Assembly: GCF_000263715.2 (NCBI RefSeq) | Contig: NZ_CM001514.1 | Coordinates: 1,474,936-1,538,935 of the forward strand | From: Pseudomonas synxantha BG33R | GTDB taxonomy: Bacteria > Pseudomonadota > Gammaproteobacteria > Pseudomonadales > Pseudomonadaceae | DNA: 64,000 bases | Reading direction: 5' to 3' | In this document: positions 58,539 through 64,000 of the stretch, piece by piece | Layout: each line of letters starts with the position of its first letter | How positions within the stretch are numbered: the first letter of the stretch is position 1 | Program-made: the position numbers and the translations under genes | Notes under the pieces: generated by a model | What the model was told of the DNA's origin: nothing | The model's input: the letters and a program-made list of their open reading frames with translations, nothing else | Database searches by the model: none

Positions 58539-61241
58539 TCAAATAGTCAGTCGGGTCAGCTCAACGCCGGGTTCCTGGGTCACGCTCAATTGTTCCACGA
58601 TCGCATCCTGCAGGCGGCGACACAGCTCAGGGTCGGACAGCGGCTGGTTATCAGCGTCGGTGATGAAGAACACGTCTTCCACCCGTTCGCCGAGGGTCGC
58701 AATCTTGGCATTCTGCAACGACAGGTCGAACTCCAGGAAAATCCCGCCGATGCGCGCCAGCAGGCCCGGGCGATCCGGCGCGCTGAGTTCCAGCACCGTC
58801 ACCGGTCGCTGCGCGTCGTTGGAAATGGTCACCTGGGGCGCAAAGGCAAAATGCTTTAGCTGGCGTGGTACCCGGCGTTGGATGATGGTTGGGTAATCGT
58901 CCGGGTTGCGCAGGGCTTCGGTGAGGCCTTCGCGGATCTTTTTCACCCGCGCCGGGTTATCGCCAATAGAGTCGCCGTCTGTGTCGAGCACGATGTAGGT
59001 GTCGAGGGTGAACTGGCTGCTGGAGGTGATGACCCGGGCGTCATGGATGTTCAGGTTGAGCTGGTCCATGGCGGCCACGGTCACGGCGAAGAAGTCGTGC
59101 TGGTCCGGCGCGTAGATGAAGATCTGCGTGCCGCCTTCGAATTCGCGCTGGGTGGTTTCCTTGATCAATACCAGCGGGCCACCGTCGGCCGGCTGCTGCA
59201 GGATCGCATCGCTGTGCCAGGCCACGTCGCCGGCGGTGTGGCGCAGGAAATAATCGTCGCCCAGTTGCGACCAGAGCTGTTCGACGTCGTCCGGGTCGTT
59301 ACCACCGCGTACCAGAATATCCAGGGCCGCACTTTGGGTGCGACGGATCTGCTCTTCGCGGTCCACCGGGTTTTCCAAGCCGCGGCGCAGGGCGCGCTTG
59401 GTCTCGGTGTACAGCTGACGCAACAGGCTGGCGCGCCAGGAGTTCCATAACGTGGGGTTGGTGGCGTTGATGTCGGAGACGGTCAGCACATAAAGATAGT
59501 CGAGACGGGTTTCATCGCCGACTTTGCCGGCAAAGTCGTGGATCACCTGCGGGTCGGACAAGTCCTTGCGCTGGGCGGTTGTCGACATCACCAGATGGTT
59601 TTGCACCAGCCAGACGATCAGGCGGCTGTCCCAGAGGGGCAGTTGGTGGCGCTGGCAGAAGGCTTCGGCGTCCACTGCACCGATTTCCGAGTGATCGCCA
59701 TGGCGACCCTTGCCGATATCGTGATACAGGCCCGCCAAGTAGATCAGCTCGGGCTTGGGCAGCTTGGCCATTAGCTTACTGGCCAGCGGGAATTTCTCTG
59801 ATACCTGGGTGTACTGCAACTTACGCAGGTGCTTGATCAGGTTCAGGGTGTGGGCATCGACGGTGTAGATGTGGAACAGGTCGTGCTGCATTTGCCCGAC
59901 GATAAAGCCGAACTCCGGCAGGTAGCGCCCGAGAATGCCGTAGCGGTTCATGCGCCGCAGGTTGCGGTGGATGCCGATGCGGCACTTGAACAGTTCGATA
60001 AACAGGCTGGTATTGCGGATGTCGTTGCGAAATTCGTCGTCGATCAGGTGACGGTTTTCCCGCAGCAAGCGGATGGTATCGGCGCGCACGCCTTTGATGT
60101 CCGGCTGCTGGGCCATCAGCACAAAGATTTCCAGCATGGCGAACGGGGTGCGGCGGAACACGTTGTCGTTGCGTGCTTCGATATAACCGTCATGCAGTTG
60201 GAAGCGCGCATTGATCGGCTGCGGCGGCGCTTCGTCTTCGGGGGCCAGGATCACCTCCTCGAAGTGCTGGATGATCAAGTCGCTGAGCTGAGCGATGCTC
60301 ATGACCACCCGGTAGTACTGTTGCATGAAGCTTTCGATGCTGGTCTTCGCGTCTTCGCCCTCAAAGCCCAGCAGGGTGGCGATGGAGCGTTGGTGATCGA
60401 ACAGCAGGCGGTCCTCGGAGCGCCCGGCGAGCATGTGCAGGGCGTAGCGCACCTTCCACAGGAACTCCTGGGACGAGGCCAGCAGGGTGTTTTCGCTCTC
60501 CACCAGGAAGCCTTCGCCAGCCAGGGCGCGCAGGTTCAGCGTGCCGTATTGGCGGCGCGCCACCCACAAAATCGTCTGGATATCCCGCAGCCCGCCCGGG
60601 GAGCCTTTGACGTTGGGCTCCAGGTTGTATTCGGTGTCGTTGTACTTGTGGTGCCGTGCCTTCTGTTCGGCGCGCTTGGCCAGGAAGAAATCCTTGCTCG
60701 GCCACATGTGTGCGGTGCTGGTGACTTCGAGCATCCGCTGGCGCAGGCGCTCGGGGCCGCAGATGGTGCGGCTTTCCATCAGGTTGGTGACCACCGTCAA
60801 GTCGGCACGGGCCTCTTCGGCGCATTCATCCACCGAGCGCACGCTCTGGCCGACTTCCAGGCCGATGTCCCACAGCAATGTCAGAAAACGCTCGATGGAA
60901 TCGCGAAAGGTTTCGTGGTCGGCGCTGTCCAGCAGGATCAACAGGTCGATGTCGGAGTAGGGGTGAAGTTCGCCGCGACCGTAGCCGCCGACCGCCACCA
61001 GGGCGATATCGGCGTCTGCACTCCAGCTGAACTGTTCCCAGGCTTTCTGCAGGATGTTATCGACGAACCAGGCGCGGTCCTCGATCAGTCGTCTGATGTC
61101 CCGACCACTGCGAAAACGCGCGTCGAGCACCTCGCGTGCCTGGCGGATGGCTTTCTTGAAGGCGGCGATGGGGCTCGCCTTCAATGCCAGCTCGGCCTGG
61201 AACTGGCCACGGTCGAAGAGTTCGGGATCCACCTGGGGCAT
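58539..61241 (-). CDS. glnD: PII uridylyltransferase / uridylyl-removing enzyme
   Basis: 900 aa. Nucleotidyltransferase site [19 protein letters not shown] near 86-104, HD domain with [18 protein letters not shown] near 490-510, and two C-terminal ACT domains that sense glutamine ([25 protein letters not shown]). Modifies PII according to nitrogen status. Full length. Confidence 0.96.
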   Translation of the reverse strand: MPQVDPELFDRGQFQAELALKASPIAAFKKAIRQAREVLDARFRSGRDIRRLIEDRAWFVDNILQKAWEQFSWSADADIALVAVGGYGRGELHPYSDIDLLILLDSADHETFRDSIERFLTLLWDIGLEVGQSVRSVDECAEEARADLTVVTNLMESRTICGPERLRQRMLEVTSTAHMWPSKDFFLAKRAEQKARHHKYNDTEYNLEPNVKGSPGGLRDIQTILWVARRQYGTLNLRALAGEGFLVESENTLLASSQEFLWKVRYALHMLAGRSEDRLLFDHQRSIATLLGFEGEDAKTSIESFMQQYYRVVMSIAQLSDLIIQHFEEVILAPEDEAPPQPINARFQLHDGYIEARNDNVFRRTPFAMLEIFVLMAQQPDIKGVRADTIRLLRENRHLIDDEFRNDIRNTSLFIELFKCRIGIHRNLRRMNRYGILGRYLPEFGFIVGQMQHDLFHIYTVDAHTLNLIKHLRKLQYTQVSEKFPLASKLMAKLPKPELIYLAGLYHDIGKGRHGDHSEIGAVDAEAFCQRHQLPLWDSRLIVWLVQNHLVMSTTAQRKDLSDPQVIHDFAGKVGDETRLDYLYVLTVSDINATNPTLWNSWRASLLRQLYTETKRALRRGLENPVDREEQIRRTQSAALDILVRGGNDPDDVEQLWSQLGDDYFLRHTAGDVAWHSDAILQQPADGGPLVLIKETTQREFEGGTQIFIYAPDQHDFFAVTVAAMDQLNLNIHDARVITSSSQFTLDTYIVLDTDGDSIGDNPARVKKIREGLTEALRNPDDYPTIIQRRVPRQLKHFAFAPQVTISNDAQRPVTVLELSAPDRPGLLARIGGIFLEFDLSLQNAKIATLGERVEDVFFITDADNQPLSDPELCRRLQDAIVEQLSVTQEPGVELTRLTI

Positions 61242-61307
61242 CGGTCGGCTTTCCTATCTATCTATTGAGTCAGTCACACGGTTGAAGCTGGAAAACCGAA
61301 GCAACCC

Positions 61308-62090
61308 TCACGCCGAAACGCGAGGAATGGTGTCGTCTGCACGCAACGTGAAGATCTCGTAGCCGGTTTCGGTGACCAGCAGCGTGTGTTCCCACTGGGC
61401 CGAGAGCTTGCGGTCCTTGGTGATAGCTGTCCAGCCGTCGCCCAGCACCTTGGTATCGGCCTTGCCCTGGTTGATCATCGGCTCGATGGTAAAGGTCATG
61501 CCTGCCTTGAGTTCCATGCCGGTGCCGGCGCGGCCGTAGTGCAGGATCTGTGGTTCTTCGTGGAACACGGTGCCGATGCCGTGGCCGCAGAATTCGCGCA
61601 CCACCGAGAAGCCGTTCTTTTCGGCGTGCTTCTGGATCACTTCACCGATGTCACCCAGGCGGCAGCCTGGCTTGACGATTTCGATGGCCTTGTACATGCA
61701 TTCCTGGGTCACCTGGGACAGGCGCTCGGCCCAGACCGGCACGTTGCCGACGTGGAACATGCGGCTGGTGTCGCCGAAGTAGCGGTCCTTGATCACGGTG
61801 ACGTCTATGTTCAGGGTGTCGCCGTCCTTCAACGGCTTGTCACCGGGAATGCCGTGGCACACCACATGGTTGACCGAGGTGCAGATCGACTTGGGGAAGC
61901 CTTTGTAGTTCAGCGGCGCAGGGATGGCCTTTTGCACATTGACGATATAGTCGTGGCAGATCTGGTTCAGCTCTTCGGTGGTGACGCCCGGCTTTACGTG
62001 CTCTGCAATCATTTCCAGCACGTCGGCGGCCAGTTTGCCGGCGATGCGCATGCCGGCGATGTCTTCGGCGGTTTTCAAACTAACGGTCAT
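61308..62090 (-). CDS. map: Methionine aminopeptidase, type I
   Basis: 260 aa. Metal ligands lie in the blocks LNIDVTVIKDRYFGDTSRMFHVG, FCGHGIGTVFHEEPQI and FTIEPMINQG. Removes N-terminal Met from new proteins. Divergent from rpsB, as in many gammaproteobacteria. Confidence 0.97.
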   Translation of the reverse strand: MTVSLKTAEDIAGMRIAGKLAADVLEMIAEHVKPGVTTEELNQICHDYIVNVQKAIPAPLNYKGFPKSICTSVNHVVCHGIPGDKPLKDGDTLNIDVTVIKDRYFGDTSRMFHVGNVPVWAERLSQVTQECMYKAIEIVKPGCRLGDIGEVIQKHAEKNGFSVVREFCGHGIGTVFHEEPQILHYGRAGTGMELKAGMTFTIEPMINQGKADTKVLGDGWTAITKDRKLSAQWEHTLLVTETGYEIFTLRADDTIPRVSA

Positions 62091-62330
62091 ACAGGCTCTC
62101 TCTAGCGCGACGCGCTGAAATCAATACGGTTTACGGGCGTGCGACAAAAGGTTGCTGAATTCGCACAAACCACAAAAAACGCGATTCTACCAGACGCGGG
62201 CGGTAAACCATGAGCCCCTGACGATCGCTTCTATCTATAGAGTGGGGGTAAATCCGCTCTATTCAACGGCTTGCGCACAGACCGCTGCGGTCAGGTGTGA
62301 TTGCGGGTTTCGTTTTCGCCCTTGCTGTGG

Positions 62331-62477
62331 TATAAAATGCGCCGCTTTCCGGGGATACCCCGAAAAGCTTAAATCCACACACGTGTCGACACGATGACCT
62401 GGGTGCCGGAGGCCTTGATGCCGCTGGTTGGTCATTGGGATACGTGGAGGCCAAACCCGACTTATTAAGGAACTATC
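62331..62477 (+). promoter_or_regulatory. rpsB promoter and structured leader
   Basis: Extended -10 TGTGG-TATAAA (-10 at 62331-62336; the -35 is weak). The leader of about 135 bases has a hairpin TTCCGGGGATACCCCGAA (62348-62365) and GC-rich folds before the SD TAAGGA. S2 represses rpsB-tsf through its leader in gammaproteobacteria; similar control is likely. Confidence 0.6.
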
Positions 62478-63215
62478 ATGTCCCAAGTCAACATGCGCGA
62501 TATGCTGAAGGCCGGTGTGCACTTCGGTCACCAGACCCGTTACTGGAACCCGAAAATGGGTAAATACATTTTCGGCGCGCGTAACAAGATTCACATTATC
62601 AACCTTGAAAAAACCCTGCCAATGTTCAACGAAGCTCTGACTTTCGTAGAGCGTCTGGCCCAGGGCAAAAACAAGATCCTGTTCGTCGGCACCAAGCGTT
62701 CCGCTGGCAAGATCGTTGCTGAAGAAGCAGCACGTTGCGGTTCGCCGTACGTCGATCACCGCTGGTTGGGCGGCATGCTGACCAACTTCAAAACCATCCG
62801 TGCTTCCATCAAGCGTCTGCGTGACCTTGAAGTGCAAGCCGAAGACGGTACTTTCGCCAAGCTGACCAAGAAAGAAGCGCTGATGCGCTCCCGTGACCTG
62901 GAAAAGCTCGATCGTTCCCTGGGTGGTATCAAGGACATGGGCGGTCTGCCTGACGCACTGTTCGTTATCGACGTTGATCACGAGCGCATCGCGATCACCG
63001 AAGCCAACAAGCTGGGCATCCCGGTTATCGGCGTAGTCGATACCAACAGCAGCCCGGAAGGCGTTGACTACATCATCCCAGGCAACGATGACGCAATCCG
63101 CGCTATCCAGCTGTACATGGGTTCGATGGCTGACGCTGTAATCCGTGGTCGCAACCACGTTGCTGGCGGTACCGAGCAGTTCGTTGAAGAAGCTCCGGTA
63201 GCTGCCGCTGAGTAA
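62478..63215 (+). CDS. rpsB: 30S ribosomal protein S2
   Basis: 245 aa, normal size. [48 protein letters not shown] and [11 protein letters not shown] are S2 hallmarks. First gene of rpsB-tsf. Confidence 0.99.
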   Translation: MSQVNMRDMLKAGVHFGHQTRYWNPKMGKYIFGARNKIHIINLEKTLPMFNEALTFVERLAQGKNKILFVGTKRSAGKIVAEEAARCGSPYVDHRWLGGMLTNFKTIRASIKRLRDLEVQAEDGTFAKLTKKEALMRSRDLEKLDRSLGGIKDMGGLPDALFVIDVDHERIAITEANKLGIPVIGVVDTNSSPEGVDYIIPGNDDAIRAIQLYMGSMADAVIRGRNHVAGGTEQFVEEAPVAAAE

Positions 63216-63241
63216 CTGACGCCCTGGCGTTGACTCAGTAA

Positions 63242-63270
63242 GCAAAAAGGGGGCTTGGCCCCCTTTTTGC
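63242..63270 (+). terminator. Hairpin between rpsB and tsf
   Basis: GCAAAAAGGGGGC-TTG-GCCCCCTTTTTGC, 13-bp perfect stem with an internal T-run. Probably a partial terminator that lowers tsf expression relative to rpsB. Confidence 0.8.
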
Positions 63271-63406
63271 CACCTCGAAAACCATTTGTCGGCAGCGCAG
63301 CTACATCATTTGTAACGTGCAGCGGCCTACAACGGAAATTCGGGAAGAATTGATCGCCCGTTTGATCGGGTGGAATGGTTGAAAACCTATCCAAGAGGAT
63401 TTTGAA

Positions 63407-64000
63407 ATGGCAGAGATTACTGCAGCGTTGGTTAAAGAACTGCGTGAGCGTACCGGCGAAGGCATGATGGATTGCAAAAAGGCCTTGACCAAGGCCGGCG
63501 GCGACATCGAAAAAGCCATTGATGACATGCGTGCTTCCGGCGCCATCAAGGCTGCCAAGAAAGCAGGCAACGTCGCTGCTGAAGGCGCTATCGCCCTGAA
63601 AGAAGACGGCAAATCCGCCGTTCTGCTGGAAGTCAACTCGCAGACCGACTTCCTGGCTCTGCAGGATGACTTCAAGGCATTCGTTGCTGCCAGCGTCGAA
63701 AAAGCCTTCGCTGACAAGCTGACCACTGTTGAGCCTCTGATCGAAGCTCAAGAAGCAGCTCGCCTGGTACTGGTCGGCAAGGTTGGCGAAAACGTCAACA
63801 TCCGTCGCCTGGTTCGCGTTGAAGGTGATGTTGTCGGTGGTTACCTGCACGGCAACAAGATCGGTGTAGCAGTTGTTCTGAAAGGCGGCGACGTTGAGCT
63901 GGCCAAAGACATCGCTATGCACGTTGCTGCAAGCAACCCTGAGTTCCTGCTGCCTTCGGAAGTGTCTGCCGAAGCGATCGAGCGCGAAAAAGCTGTGTTC
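63407..64000 (+). CDS. tsf: Elongation factor Ts, partial at right edge
   Basis: The first 198 residues of EF-Ts. [27 protein letters not shown] and [11 protein letters not shown] are diagnostic; TDFLA inserts in EF-Tu to release GDP. The gene continues past the window. AGAGGA precedes ATG 63407. Confidence 0.98.
   Translation, partial: MAEITAALVKELRERTGEGMMDCKKALTKAGGDIEKAIDDMRASGAIKAAKKAGNVAAEGAIALKEDGKSAVLLEVNSQTDFLALQDDFKAFVAASVEKAFADKLTTVEPLIEAQEAARLVLVGKVGENVNIRRLVRVEGDVVGGYLHGNKIGVAVVLKGGDVELAKDIAMHVAASNPEFLLPSEVSAEAIEREKAVF

Noticed and set aside
59829..61268. 479-codon plus frame opposite glnD
   Set aside because: Antisense shadow; glnD is unambiguous.
1..64000. CRISPR array, rRNA or complete tRNA
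   Set aside because: None seen by eye on either strand; the att site is in a protein gene, not a tRNA.

Overview
The window is a piece of a Pseudomonas chromosome, most likely from the P. fluorescens group. The evidence is the gene order tcdA / csdE-csdA-dapD-arsC-like / (prophage) / NhaP-type antiporter / dapC-glnD-map / rpsB-tsf, together with Pseudomonas-style REP hairpins at 1145-1570 and 58426-58512. The order is recalled knowledge of the genus; no search was run.

A complete-looking lambda-like siphophage prophage of about 50.6 kb lies between a 15-bp direct repeat, CAGGCTTTGATGCCG, at 4636-4650 and 55282-55296. It sits inside the 5' coding region of a small ArsC/Spx-family gene. The phage supplies a replacement start of the same length. 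The displaced host start survives on the far side at 55269-55328.

Phage layout, left to right. (1) 4733-17595, mostly minus strand: integrase, lambda-Xis-like excisionase, a long chain of small overlapping genes, a C5 DNA methyltransferase with a repetitive target-recognition region, and a YqaJ exonuclease plus ERF annealing protein pair. A plus-strand island interrupts it at 11929-12383. This operon starts from a promoter at about 17922-17951 and has an exact boxA just downstream. (2) 17860-20485, the immunity region: a repressor gene with no visible S24 domain, followed in the same operon by a HipA-like kinase and an unknown 305-aa protein. TTACC-N4-GGTAA operators lie on both sides. A Cro/YdaS-like gene runs the other way. 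(3) 20517-27202, plus strand: KilAC antirepressor, DUF1376 replication protein, DnaC-like loader, NinB, NinG, an HNH-AP2 endonuclease, and a candidate late regulator followed by a promoter-terminator pair resembling lambda pR'-tR'. (4) 27432-29133: small membrane and coiled-coil proteins. (5) 29224-38230: terminase, portal, protease/scaffold with a nested start, cement protein, DUF2184 capsid and connectors. (6) 38302-52407: lambda-type tail genes in G, G-T (frameshift), H, M, L, K, I, J order, with two accessory genes inserted before the tape measure, then tail-tip and fibre proteins. (7) 52451-53403: putative endolysin, Rz and embedded Rz1. (8) 53404-55281: accessory right end with two LexA-box sequences, three small minus-strand genes and a gene remnant.

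The most notable material is the kinase and its unknown partner in the position lambda uses for rexA/rexB, the start-replacement at the attachment site, the nine-unit repeat in the methyltransferase, and an antisense HEPN-like gene inside the tail operon. The host genes on each side are ordinary: tRNA modification (tcdA), cysteine desulfuration (csdA/csdE), lysine/DAP synthesis (dapC, dapD), nitrogen signalling (glnD), N-terminal Met removal (map) and translation (rpsB, tsf).
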